Part shown: piece after piece, positions 34,301 through 43,303 of the stretch
Numbering within the stretch: the stretch's first letter is position 1
Layout: every line of letters begins with the position of its first letter
Assembly: GCA_019057815.1 (NCBI GenBank)
Contig: JAHLWR010000015.1
Coordinates: 1 to 64,000, forward strand
Direction of reading: 5' to 3'
Length of the DNA: 64,000 bases
DNA from: Candidatus Heimdallarchaeota archaeon
GTDB taxonomy: Archaea; Asgardarchaeota; Heimdallarchaeia; Heimdallarchaeales; Heimdallarchaeaceae
The notes under the pieces: generated by a model
What the model saw: the letters and a program-made list of their open reading frames with translations, nothing else
Told to the model about the DNA's origin: nothing
The model's database searches: none
Translations under genes and position numbers: made by a program

Positions 34301-36459
34301 TTAGAGTCAGTTTTAGCTAATGATTCTAATCCTTGACTTTGCGAGAGCCATTTTTCTATTTCATCCCCCTTTTGTCTCTTTCCTAGGAAATAGTTTATGA
34401 ATTGTATTAGTTTCAACATTCGGTAAATTTTTTCTCTAAAATCTTCGATAAAGCTGTCACTTAAATTGTATTTTTTACACAAATCTCTAATATGTTTTCC
34501 TTTAGATACTTCTTGAGCCAATCTGATTGTTTTCAGCGTATTAAGCTCATTTGATTTGATACTCTGTCTAATACTATGATCTTTTCTGACAAAAAGCCGT
34601 AAATATGTGGATATTGTTCGATTTTGAGCCGTGCTACAGAATTCCAGGTAGTCTAAGAAATTGTAGGGGTGGACAAAAAATGATGCAGCTAATTTTCCTA
34701 TTGTTGTAGGGTTCAGTCTTCCTCCCGATGATCGTACCACAAATCCTTCCTTTATCAAGAAGTCGATAATTCCGTAATTATTTAGCCATCTTTCTTGAGT
34801 TGATGGATATTCTTTTAGCAGAAATCTTTGATGTTTACATAGAAAATTTGAATGCTTATTTTGACACGTGCAACTTCTTCTAGACGGGGATAAATACAGT
34901 TGGAAGAGTTTGGATTGTTCTCTTATATTTGCCACAATTATACCTTTATCTATTCCTTCAATTGAAGTAATTGTCATTTTTTTCTCTTTTTCATTCCTTG
35001 CTTTGTCATATCTTTTGTAAAAATCCATAATTTCTTTGGTTTCCAATATCGATTCAGCTGAAGAGAAAAACGCATTAAATATCTCGTAATCAGCTGAATG
35101 ACGCATTAGAAGAGATTTATTTTTGTAAAACCAGAAGGAATCTTCTATGTTTTCCACTAAATGTTCTATTTTGCTTGAATAAGGATCTTTTGAATAGACT
35201 ATATTTTCAAGATATAACTTAACTAAATAATCATAATTTCCTAATTGGCTGTTTAAAGAGTTATAAATAGGTTTATTCTTACCTTTTTTATCTATCTTGA
35301 AGAGTTTTTTTTCTGTTCTATCCTTGAAATTTTTTCCTGAAACTAGCACAACTCCTTGACCTTTATCCGAATAACCGAGTCTACCTGCTCTACCGAGAGT
35401 TTGGAAAACTAAGTTATTTTCAATTTTCATTCTGTTATTTTGAACAATAAAGATAGCTGTTTCAGCAGGTAAATTCACTCCAGCCGCAAGAGTAGAAGTT
35501 GATACAAGGATGTCTAACTCACCACTTTTGTACATTTCTTCTACAAGTAATCTAACTATGTCGCTTAGTCCTGCGTGATGATAACCTACACGTTTCTTTA
35601 CTATTTCTTTCAATTTATCTGGGAAGTATGTGTTCCTTACAAGTTCTTTCAGCTTTTTATCATCATTAGCTGAAAATAATTCCTTAAAGGTCTCTGTTAT
35701 ATCTATGTTAGCATTTTTTTCTCTGGGATTAGCTATTTTTAAGGCAAGTTCTTCAGTTTTTGATCTTGAATTACAAAAAACAATTAGAGGTTTAGATTTC
35801 TTTTGATTTTCTTGTATATAATCAATGAAGTTTCTTGATGATTCTATAGCATATTCTAATGGAACTGGTCTGTTTTTTTCTAGTATTGGATAAACATTTA
35901 ACCAATCTGCGATTTCTATTGGGTTAGCTATTGATGAAGAAAGCAAGATTAATTGAGTCTTATTATCGTGTCTTTTAATTTCTAGCAATATTTCTTCAAT
36001 TACTCCTCCTCTTTGTGTGCCAAGGAAGTGAAATTCGTCTATAACGAGTATTTTAAGGTATTTCAGTAGAATTGAATATTTTTTTATCAAAGTCAGAATT
36101 TTTTCGTATGTTCCTACTATTATGTTACTCTCTGCTATCTCTTCTTCTTTGATTTTCACTCCTCCAACAGCTAAGAGAATCTTAATTCCTGTTTGGTTCA
36201 TTAGATCTGAAAAACGACTATATTCTTCTACTGCTATTGATTTATAAGGTAATGCCACACATATTTTGATTCTTCTGGGAGCTCTTAGGAATTTGCCGTA
36301 ATTTGACTGAAAATATTCATAGATATATTTCTCTGTTATGAAAGTTTTTCCTGAAGAACTTGGTGCTATTAGAATACTATCATAACCATCACTAAATATG
36401 TCAAAACACTTCTTCTGGAAATCTGTTATTTGCATTGTTTGATGGTGCTTAACGCCCAT
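34297..36459 (-). CDS. Ski2/Hel308-like superfamily 2 helicase with SWIM zinc finger
   Basis: The 720-residue protein has intact helicase motifs: I APSSSGKT (32-39), Ia PYKSIAVEEY (71-80), II DEFH (141-144), III SSSIANP (174-180), IV-like HHAGL (294-298), V STSTLAAGVNLPAE (320-333) and VI LGRAGRLGY (355-363). This order and the HHAGL phrase mark the Ski2-like group to which Hel308 belongs. Residues C530-x-C532 and C541-x-H543 form a SWIM-type zinc finger, which in other proteins binds DNA or protein; it is not part of Hel308. The rest is helical with a winged-helix-like part. It is the last gene of the minus-strand array and starts 1 base after the preceding stop. Confidence 0.82.
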   Translation of the reverse strand: MGVKHHQTMQITDFQKKCFDIFSDGYDSILIAPSSSGKTFITEKYIYEYFQSNYGKFLRAPRRIKICVALPYKSIAVEEYSRFSDLMNQTGIKILLAVGGVKIKEEEIAESNIIVGTYEKILTLIKKYSILLKYLKILVIDEFHFLGTQRGGVIEEILLEIKRHDNKTQLILLSSSIANPIEIADWLNVYPILEKNRPVPLEYAIESSRNFIDYIQENQKKSKPLIVFCNSRSKTEELALKIANPREKNANIDITETFKELFSANDDKKLKELVRNTYFPDKLKEIVKKRVGYHHAGLSDIVRLLVEEMYKSGELDILVSTSTLAAGVNLPAETAIFIVQNNRMKIENNLVFQTLGRAGRLGYSDKGQGVVLVSGKNFKDRTEKKLFKIDKKGKNKPIYNSLNSQLGNYDYLVKLYLENIVYSKDPYSSKIEHLVENIEDSFWFYKNKSLLMRHSADYEIFNAFFSSAESILETKEIMDFYKRYDKARNEKEKKMTITSIEGIDKGIIVANIREQSKLFQLYLSPSRRSCTCQNKHSNFLCKHQRFLLKEYPSTQERWLNNYGIIDFLIKEGFVVRSSGGRLNPTTIGKLAASFFVHPYNFLDYLEFCSTAQNRTISTYLRLFVRKDHSIRQSIKSNELNTLKTIRLAQEVSKGKHIRDLCKKYNLSDSFIEDFREKIYRMLKLIQFINYFLGKRQKGDEIEKWLSQSQGLESLAKTDSN

Positions 36460-36460
36460 T

Positions 36461-39400
36461 TTACATCTTTTCCCTAATGCTGGTAATAAGTTGTTTTACA
36501 AAGCTGTTTCGCTCACCTTCTTCTAAGTCAAAGTCAAAGGATTTATTCTCTTGTTGAATACTTTCGATTATTCTTCTCCGTGCTTCGATCAACTTCTTAG
36601 ATGATAATGATTCGTTCTTAGTTAAGATTGAATATTCCCATAACAGCTGAAATGTCTTTTCAAAAGGTTCAGGAACTGTTGCTTGTTGAAAGAAAGAGTT
36701 TACATTTTCTAGATAATCTTCAGCTTCCATATTGGGATAAAATTTCGTTTTAATTTGTAGAAGTGAAGCTATACCTTGTTTAATAATAGCTATAAACTCT
36801 TCTTTAGGGAGATTTTGGGATTTCTCTAAAGCATGTATAACTTCATCGGGATATTCTGATTTAATCATTTTCAATACTTTTGAGCTTTCTTTTCCTAAAG
36901 ACGAAAGCTCTGGAATCTCGTGCATGAAAACTTCTTTATCAAATTCTTGCCATTTTTCAGTTTTTAATTCATTATCTATCATACGTTCTATGAACTCTTC
37001 ATCTTCAGTTCTATTGTTATCACCAAAAGTCACTCGAAGTTGAATAGCATCGATTTGAGAGAGAGATTTCTGGAAAATTCTTTCTAGAACCTTTTTTGGG
37101 ATGTTTTCTAGCGCTTTTTCGTCATCCAAAATGTCTTTAAGCGATATCAAGAATTTTTCTAGTGTATGACTCTCTTCTACGAATTCAACATCTAACATAC
37201 TGGGTATTTTTGTTAGTAAAGAGTAAAGAACATCAAGTTTTGATTTTGCCTCATCAGTTGAATCTCTAACCTCTCTAACAAGTTTTCTGATTTTTTGTAA
37301 TTCAGCAATTATGTTTTTATCATCTGTTTTTTCTTCATCTTGAATAATGATGCTTGGTGATTCTATAAATTCTTCTAGTTCTTTCTTCTCTTCTAGTTCT
37401 TTCTTCTCTTCTAGTTCTGTCTCCTGTTGCTGTATTTCGCTCTTTTCTTCTAGACTACTTTGCTTTTCCTTCTCTATTATCCCTTTTACTTTCAGTTTTT
37501 CTAAGAATTTCTTACCTCTTGGAGTGATCTTCGTCCAATATTCTCCTCGTTTACCCTTCTTATCCACTGTCTCTTGGAAGATGTAACCAAAAGTTTCTAG
37601 AAGAGTTATAGTTTCTTTGACATTTTCTTCTGACCACTTGGAGAAGAGTTTTGGAAGAGATTCTGTGTTAATGCCTCTATGTGCTTTCGAAGAAAGTTTG
37701 ATTAAGATTACTTCCATTATCGGGTGAAAACTTGTGAAATCTTCAATATCAACGGAAATTTTCTCTTTTTGTTTAACTGTTTCTACATCCCTTTCTGCTG
37801 ATTTTCTAGCTATGGGTTCCATTTCATGTCTTTGAATTTCTTCGGGGAAGAATCTGAGTAAAATGGGTTTCTCCAATAGCTCTTCCCTTACAATTAGAAA
37901 TGAGTTCCTCGGTAAGCGACGGATATATTCCGTTTGATTTTTTTTCAGCCCATGAGTCTCAGAAACTAATCTTAGACACTTTGCTGATTTCAAATTACCT
38001 ATTACTCTATTTTGGTTCAGATCATAGATACTGTTAGCCAAATGAGATGGATAAGCTGTTGAAAATATCAGTTTAAAGGGACTATTTTCAAGTTTTTTCA
38101 GTATATGTGCAATAATGGTTCTTTCTACGTCTCTGCTGAAAAATAATTCTGCATCATCAATGTAGATAATTACATCTTCTTCTATATCCGCAATTTGAGC
38201 AAAAGTTGTTAGTTGCAGAAGAAAAGAATAAAGAAATGCTTTCTGTATTTTAAATCCCTGTTGACTAAAGTCTATTATTTTATTAGTGGTAAATAACTCC
38301 TGAAATTCCCTTTTACCATCAATTTCTGTTAAGCTACTTATCGAATGATCTCTTATCTCATTAACTAACGATCTTACAGCTGACAGCTGGTAATCAGTTA
38401 TTACCAAACCACCAGGTTCTATAGTCAACATAGTATAAAGATCGTCTAAAGTTACAACAGATTCTGCTTGAGGATAGAGTATATCCTCTCTTTCTTCTTT
38501 GTATTCTTTAAGATAGAAGTCTACTAAATCCCTCAATAGCACTACAGTATCACTTCTAGCATCTGCAACAACTCTCAGTATATCTAGAAAATTACTTAGA
38601 TATTGAGAAGCTAGCTGATCAGAAACGAATTGTTTCTCGAAATCAGGATATAAGATGTTTAATCCAAAGTTTTTTCCAAGGGTTAAATTAGTAAAATCTG
38701 CTTTAATCCTTTGGTTAAACTCTAGATTTGACCTAGGATCGAGTATGATAAACTTCTTATCTTGTTCTAACAAACGGCAAGTGATGATTTCTCTTGTTTT
38801 TTTATCTCCTGCAAGCAATAGAGGATATGAGAAATTAGCTGAAAATCCTAAATTCTTATCATTTTCAGTTAACCCTAGAATTATTCCATTGTCCGATTCA
38901 ATTCCACTAGGAAACGTGAAAATGCCTTCAGGACGTATATCTACTGCTGAACCCGGCATAAACGTTTGATTGAATTCTTCACTTTTCTCTATTAAAGCAT
39001 AATCTTTTGTTATGCTACTTATCCCCTTATTTCCTTCTAGTGTAGAAGAATCTTGATTGATTGTTCCATATGAGATAAACTCTTCCAGTGTGTCATCTAA
39101 CAATCTTCCTATTTTACCTGTGTTCTCAAGTTTTGATTTGAGTTCATTTCGTAAAAGCAAATTAAAATCTTCAACTATCTCATTTGTAGTTAAAAATATC
39201 TGAGACAAATCGTATTCCTTCCATGCTTTAATTATGTAGAACGAAAGAGTAACATCAATAGCTTGATTCTTCTCATTGACTACTTCATCAATTAAGGAGT
39301 TAGAATCCTTCTTTACTGGATTCTTTGAACCCTCTTTCTTTTTCACTCTTGCAGGTATAAACATCCGATGAAGAGTAACTTTCAGATTAGAAACCTCATT

Positions 39401-39616
39401 TAAGACAGATAGAAGAGGATTAGGTGTTTTCTCATTGTTATCTTGAAAGTTTCTTTTATTGTAATGATTATTATTGTAATGATTGGTATCTTCCTTATGT
39501 GGTTTAACGATGAAACCTGCATAAAGAGCAATTTTTCCTTCTTCTCTGATTAAAAATACTGACCTCTTAGGTCCAGCAAAGTTAACATAGTTTTTTCTAT
39601 TTAACATCTTAAGCAT
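36461..39616 (-). CDS. HerA/VirB4-like ATPase with degenerate P-loop and long C-terminal extension
   Basis: The 1051-residue protein has an N-terminal beta-rich part (FLIREEGKIALYAGFIV) and a RecA-fold core like HerA/FtsK/VirB4. At 266-277 the phrase LLLAGDKKTREI stands where HerA-like proteins have GxTGSGKS; it is followed by KFIILDPRSNLEF as in the family, and the Walker B VIIYIDDAE is kept at 482-490. The P-loop glycines and the lysine-serine pair are not kept, so ATP binding is doubtful. A winged helix follows (about 640-730, GRGINTESL...GEYWTKITPRGKKFLEKL), then an acidic repeat (ELEEKKELEEKKELEE) with coiled coil and a helical end. HerA proteins form hexameric DNA pumps. Overlaps the upstream gene by 8 bases. 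Confidence 0.65.
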   Translation of the reverse strand: MLKMLNRKNYVNFAGPKRSVFLIREEGKIALYAGFIVKPHKEDTNHYNNNHYNKRNFQDNNEKTPNPLLSVLNEVSNLKVTLHRMFIPARVKKKEGSKNPVKKDSNSLIDEVVNEKNQAIDVTLSFYIIKAWKEYDLSQIFLTTNEIVEDFNLLLRNELKSKLENTGKIGRLLDDTLEEFISYGTINQDSSTLEGNKGISSITKDYALIEKSEEFNQTFMPGSAVDIRPEGIFTFPSGIESDNGIILGLTENDKNLGFSANFSYPLLLAGDKKTREIITCRLLEQDKKFIILDPRSNLEFNQRIKADFTNLTLGKNFGLNILYPDFEKQFVSDQLASQYLSNFLDILRVVADARSDTVVLLRDLVDFYLKEYKEEREDILYPQAESVVTLDDLYTMLTIEPGGLVITDYQLSAVRSLVNEIRDHSISSLTEIDGKREFQELFTTNKIIDFSQQGFKIQKAFLYSFLLQLTTFAQIADIEEDVIIYIDDAELFFSRDVERTIIAHILKKLENSPFKLIFSTAYPSHLANSIYDLNQNRVIGNLKSAKCLRLVSETHGLKKNQTEYIRRLPRNSFLIVREELLEKPILLRFFPEEIQRHEMEPIARKSAERDVETVKQKEKISVDIEDFTSFHPIMEVILIKLSSKAHRGINTESLPKLFSKWSEENVKETITLLETFGYIFQETVDKKGKRGEYWTKITPRGKKFLEKLKVKGIIEKEKQSSLEEKSEIQQQETELEEKKELEEKKELEEFIESPSIIIQDEEKTDDKNIIAELQKIRKLVREVRDSTDEAKSKLDVLYSLLTKIPSMLDVEFVEESHTLEKFLISLKDILDDEKALENIPKKVLERIFQKSLSQIDAIQLRVTFGDNNRTEDEEFIERMIDNELKTEKWQEFDKEVFMHEIPELSSLGKESSKVLKMIKSEYPDEVIHALEKSQNLPKEEFIAIIKQGIASLLQIKTKFYPNMEAEDYLENVNSFFQQATVPEPFEKTFQLLWEYSILTKNESLSSKKLIEARRRIIESIQQENKSFDFDLEEGERNSFVKQLITSIREKM

Positions 39617-40070
39617 TTTTCATCATCTTTCTATTTTTTTTTAGAATACGAGATATCACAAAAGCTTTAATTGCTGGGGAAATATCTCTGAATTTTGCTT
39701 CTAGAGTCTCGTCTAAACGTTCTTGCGATCTTCTTTCCAATATCCCTATACCCTCGCTTTTACTCCACTCTTTTTGCTCTTCACGATAAGAAGAATCGTC
39801 AAAAGGGCATAAAACATAAAGACGATTGCAAAAAGGGAGATAGATCTGAGGGTGATGCAACCACAGACCATTTTCAGCTTCAACAAAGATTATTTCATCT
39901 GTAAAAGGGTCATAAGCCGCTAAATCTATTCTTATGTACTCTCTTCCTTCAAGATAATCGTCATAATATATCTGATGAATAATAGGTACGTGTAATTCCT
40001 TTACAACTATTTTGTTTTCCTTAGACATGATTTCTGCTAACTGATTAACAAGAACAGATTCCGTAGCCAT
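39609..40070 (-). CDS. PD-(D/E)XK-like small protein, possible nuclease
   Basis: The 153-residue protein contains REYIRIDLAAYDPFTDEIIFVEAENGLWLHHPQIY. D49 followed by E64-x-E66 on the next strand resembles the core of restriction-endonuclease-like folds, in which the usual sequence is D...(D/E)xK; here the lysine position is Glu. The following segment (CNRLYVLCPFDDS) gives the third strand. Anti-recombination nucleases such as NurA work with HerA, so a nuclease beside a HerA-like protein makes sense, but NurA itself has a different fold. An inactive, DNA-binding version is possible. Confidence 0.5.
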   Translation of the reverse strand: MATESVLVNQLAEIMSKENKIVVKELHVPIIHQIYYDDYLEGREYIRIDLAAYDPFTDEIIFVEAENGLWLHHPQIYLPFCNRLYVLCPFDDSSYREEQKEWSKSEGIGILERRSQERLDETLEAKFRDISPAIKAFVISRILKKNRKMMKNA

Positions 40071-40141
40071 GAGTCTTCAACAATATATCTTTGAAATCAT
40101 TAATAAACTGGCAGAATACTTCAATGCATTTTTCACCAAAA

Positions 40142-41197
40142 TTAATGATAATAAAAATTCAAGCAGACGTTTCTAATACCTGAATCATCGATAAAATAGT
40201 CTATATTTTCATCGTGAATCTGCAGAACTAGCTTTTCTGATTCTTTCTTTGCATGAATTGTAACATCACTGAAAGATTCTATTAAATCAGCTGCAGGAGC
40301 GGTATTTTGATAGGAATAACCATTAATTAGTATAATTTTACAGTTTTTGTTATCAGCTAATAAACATAACTTCTCAATAATTTCTCTAATTTTGTTCTTG
40401 ATTTCTTCCTTATTTAAGTCCCCTCTGAAATAATCTGTAATGTGATCAATAACTATTAATTTAACATCTTCACTATAGATACTTTCGATTTTTACCAAGT
40501 TTTCAATAATTTCTGTGTGATTCTCTACAACTAAAGGGTAAAAATTATGTTTGAAATCTCTTATTTCAGACCATCTTCTAGAATTTAACATCTGCTTGAT
40601 TCTATTCATTGTTGATGTTGAATGACTTGTCATAATATAATATGTTTTTAACGGGGAGATTTCAACAGCTGCTTGAAGCGCTAGAGATGTCTTTCCTGAA
40701 CTCGGTGGTCCATAAAGGTGAATAATTTTTGTAGAAGCGGAGATGTCAATAAACTCATAATCTTCTTCTAGTTCATTTTCCTCTTTAACCATTGGGAGTT
40801 TTTCAAATCGCTTAACTTCTTGAGATGTTCCTGTTTTTCTATGAGGAGTAAGTTCTCTTGCTTTTTCATCTTCTTTTTTGGTTTTTTGTATAGGTTTAGG
40901 TTTGAATGTAGTGTTTTCTATTTCTGGAATAGGTTTAGATTTATTACTTTCTTCCTCAATAATTTTTTCATCCAAAGAAATTTTAGTGTAAATACTCTTA
41001 GTTTGAATTGTTGGATCAATACAAGTAAGAGGAGAAGGAAAGTAGACACTCGGGTGAGGAAGTATCCTTGGAATTTCATTTAGTTTTCTTGCATCTTCAT
41101 TCTTAAGATCTAAGGAGTTACTGAGTTTAGAGATAGCAGATTCTACGTTCTCTATTAGTTGGTCTACAACATCGTTTAACTCAGAATCACTTCCCAA
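40142..41197 (-). CDS. RecA-superfamily ATPase (RadB/KaiC-like)
   Basis: Residues 1-150 are a charged, probably disordered stretch (KPKPIQKTKKEDEKA and similar). The ATPase core follows: Walker A YGPPSSGKT (162-170), sensor part KTYYIMTSHSTS, Walker B VKLIVIDHITDYF (about 241-253) and KIILINGYSY. This is closest to RadB/KaiC-type single-domain RecA folds; no helix-hairpin-helix or L2 loop of true recombinases is seen. The start is TTG: a ribosome site GAGGTC ends 7 bases before it and no ATG is near. The start overlaps the end of the membrane protein gene upstream by 11 bases. Confidence 0.75.
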   Translation of the reverse strand: MGSDSELNDVVDQLIENVESAISKLSNSLDLKNEDARKLNEIPRILPHPSVYFPSPLTCIDPTIQTKSIYTKISLDEKIIEEESNKSKPIPEIENTTFKPKPIQKTKKEDEKARELTPHRKTGTSQEVKRFEKLPMVKEENELEEDYEFIDISASTKIIHLYGPPSSGKTSLALQAAVEISPLKTYYIMTSHSTSTMNRIKQMLNSRRWSEIRDFKHNFYPLVVENHTEIIENLVKIESIYSEDVKLIVIDHITDYFRGDLNKEEIKNKIREIIEKLCLLADNKNCKIILINGYSYQNTAPAADLIESFSDVTIHAKKESEKLVLQIHDENIDYFIDDSGIRNVCLNFYYH

Positions 41198-41849
41198 AGG
41201 GATCGACCTCTAAAATATTCATGTCTTTCTTCTTCTTTTTGATAACCTGAACTCCTTCTGTTTCACTTCTGTGGTGGTAAATTGGTATTAACATCGTAAT
41301 AATAAAAGCTACTTGAGCAAGGATTTCATTGTCAACATAATGATGAATGAGGAGGTAGAGCGGTAAAGAAAACAGAACAATTTTTCCTAGCCATTTGAAA
41401 ATGGATATGACAGAGACATGGAGCAGTTGCTCAGTTTCTTGAATATCAGGAGCGCTCATCAGAATGATAGAGAAACCAAGTACGTAGAATATTATTGCTA
41501 TCCATAGAAGGTCTTTCTCCATAAATTGTTGAGCGAAATATAGCAGAAAAGCACCTATATAGGACAAGAGAAGCAAAGGTCCTGTGATATTGGCTGTGAT
41601 TCTGCAGTCAAAATCTTTCACTTCTTCTGTCTCAAAAATAGATTTTTCGAAATCTGTTTCTAGAACTTTGACACCATATAGAAAGTAAAAGAACCTCTTA
41701 ATTGGAAACCTAACAAGATTACCTAGAAATCTTATCATATCCATTATCTTTCCAGGTAAAAACGAGATTAACCATCGTAAAGCTAGAGAAACAAACCAGA
41801 ATTTGATATAAAATTCAATGATCTCTAAAAAGAACAGCACTTCAAACAT
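41187..41849 (-). CDS. Integral membrane protein with about five helices
   Basis: The 220-residue protein has hydrophobic helices at about 1-30, 90-110, 114-133, 148-170 and 173-192, with the soluble segment (LVRFPIKRFFYFLYGVKVLETDFEKSIFETEEVKDFDCRI) between the first and second. Its C-terminal tail (RSETEGVQVIKKKKKDMNIL) should face the cytoplasm. Not recognised. The ATG follows the TAA of the upstream gene without gap, and the ribosome site GGGAGGT is inside that gene, so translation is coupled. Confidence 0.7.
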   Translation of the reverse strand: MFEVLFFLEIIEFYIKFWFVSLALRWLISFLPGKIMDMIRFLGNLVRFPIKRFFYFLYGVKVLETDFEKSIFETEEVKDFDCRITANITGPLLLLSYIGAFLLYFAQQFMEKDLLWIAIIFYVLGFSIILMSAPDIQETEQLLHVSVISIFKWLGKIVLFSLPLYLLIHHYVDNEILAQVAFIITMLIPIYHHRSETEGVQVIKKKKKDMNILEVDPFGK

Positions 41850-43247
41850 TTAAGTACCTCCCTCAACAAGAATATCCATTTTTGTATTTGATGGAGCTTT
41901 AGGGATAGAGGATAGCTTTTCTGTGCTATTATCGTCATTATTGGAACTTGAATCAGTGTTACCATTTTTAGATTTTTGGACTAGAAAGCTGCTCAACTGT
42001 TCTTTAACTTCAGTTGGAATTAGGATGCTTGTATATTCATTAGCAAGTTTAGTAATGTAAATCTCAACTTCACTTGAAGAAGGTAACTCTATCTTGTGAA
42101 ATTGATCTATTTTGTTCAAATATGAATATGATGGGTAAAAGAATGGTATTTGTTCTTTATGACAGAACAATGAGACTGTACTAAGAAATTTCTCTGTTGG
42201 TATTGAATATTTTTGTTCTAATTGGTTCTCAATAGACTTCTTATAGTAAGCTTTTGAAGTATTCAAAAAGCTATCAAATGAGAAATTTAACTCTTGTAGT
42301 AATAGTTCTTTAATTTTTTTCTTCGTGTTTTCTAATACACTATCTTCTTGCTTAACTTCTTCTAATTCTCTGACGATTTCCTCTCCCTTGGAGATAACCT
42401 TTTCATTCTTTTCTAATACATCATCATGTTCGGAAATTTCTGTTATATCTTCCTTGGTACTTTTAGGAACTATTTTTTTCTCATGTAATAATAGATTATT
42501 ATTGTTTAAATCGATAATTATACCAAAAGTTGGAAAGAGTTCTTTCAACATTTCACTCTCTAAAATATCGAAATCAATCTTTGTCTCTCTCTTTAAATCC
42601 AGAATTAAATCGAATACTTCGTTGTAGAACAATTCATTAAACTTCTTTATTGTTCCAAAGACTTTCTTTGTCCTACATTTTATAATTGGTCCTTTAAGTA
42701 AGAATATTTCATATTGACTTGAATCTACTATACTCAAGTGAAATTTAAGACTAAGTTTTTGCTTTGTTATAGACGAGAGATTACCTAAATAGGATGATGT
42801 ATCAGTTGAAATTGAGCTAACCTTAAGCGCAACTATAGGAATTAATGAAGCGTTATTTTTCTCTTTTTTAACTAAAACAACTCCTCCCCTGTTAACATGT
42901 TCATTCAATATTATAGAGTTTCTATTAATAGATCTTTCAATATCTTCCTCAACATCCTCATAAACCTCTATTTCTTCAGAATCCTTTGCTATAGACTTCT
43001 TAATGACTCTATTGAGTAATTCTACTGAAAGAAAAGAGAATACCATAGCAATGATGATAATAATCCACCTAGTATCAGGATTCCAGATAAAAAGGAGGAT
43101 AAGAAATAATACTAGCCAAGAAAATGTAGCAGTAAGGATTTGAATAGACCAAGGTAACTCTCCTTTGGTTCTAACATGCTTTTTTATCCTTTCGCTAAAT
43201 AATGCACTTCTTTCTTTTAGCTTAGCTATTAATAAATATCTAGCCAT
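41850..43247 (-). CDS. Membrane-anchored cytoplasmic protein of the array
   Basis: Two membrane helices near the N terminus (about 29-51 IQILTATFSWLVLFLILLFIW and 55-75 WIIIIIAMVFSFLSVELL) are followed by about 380 soluble residues. The soluble part has a beta-rich middle (GVVLVKKEKNNASLIPIVALKVSS) and a Glu/Lys-rich hinge (EEIVRELEEVKQEDSVLENTKKKIKELL). No known domain. I chose ATG 43247 over GTG 43256: a TATA box (GTTTAAATATC, about 43275-43285 on the minus strand) would start the message about there. So this gene may have a second promoter inside the array. Confidence 0.65.
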   Translation of the reverse strand: MARYLLIAKLKERSALFSERIKKHVRTKGELPWSIQILTATFSWLVLFLILLFIWNPDTRWIIIIIAMVFSFLSVELLNRVIKKSIAKDSEEIEVYEDVEEDIERSINRNSIILNEHVNRGGVVLVKKEKNNASLIPIVALKVSSISTDTSSYLGNLSSITKQKLSLKFHLSIVDSSQYEIFLLKGPIIKCRTKKVFGTIKKFNELFYNEVFDLILDLKRETKIDFDILESEMLKELFPTFGIIIDLNNNNLLLHEKKIVPKSTKEDITEISEHDDVLEKNEKVISKGEEIVRELEEVKQEDSVLENTKKKIKELLLQELNFSFDSFLNTSKAYYKKSIENQLEQKYSIPTEKFLSTVSLFCHKEQIPFFYPSYSYLNKIDQFHKIELPSSSEVEIYITKLANEYTSILIPTEVKEQLSSFLVQKSKNGNTDSSSNNDDNSTEKLSSIPKAPSNTKMDILVEGGT

Positions 43248-43303
43248 GTCTCTCACTAATCTAATTTAGTATTTGATATTTAAACTAAGTAAATTATCCA
43301 AGC

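Noticed and set aside
40142-41197. Second RadA
   Set aside because: It lacks the helix-hairpin-helix domain and the RadA C-terminal motifs; only the RecA-type ATPase core is present.
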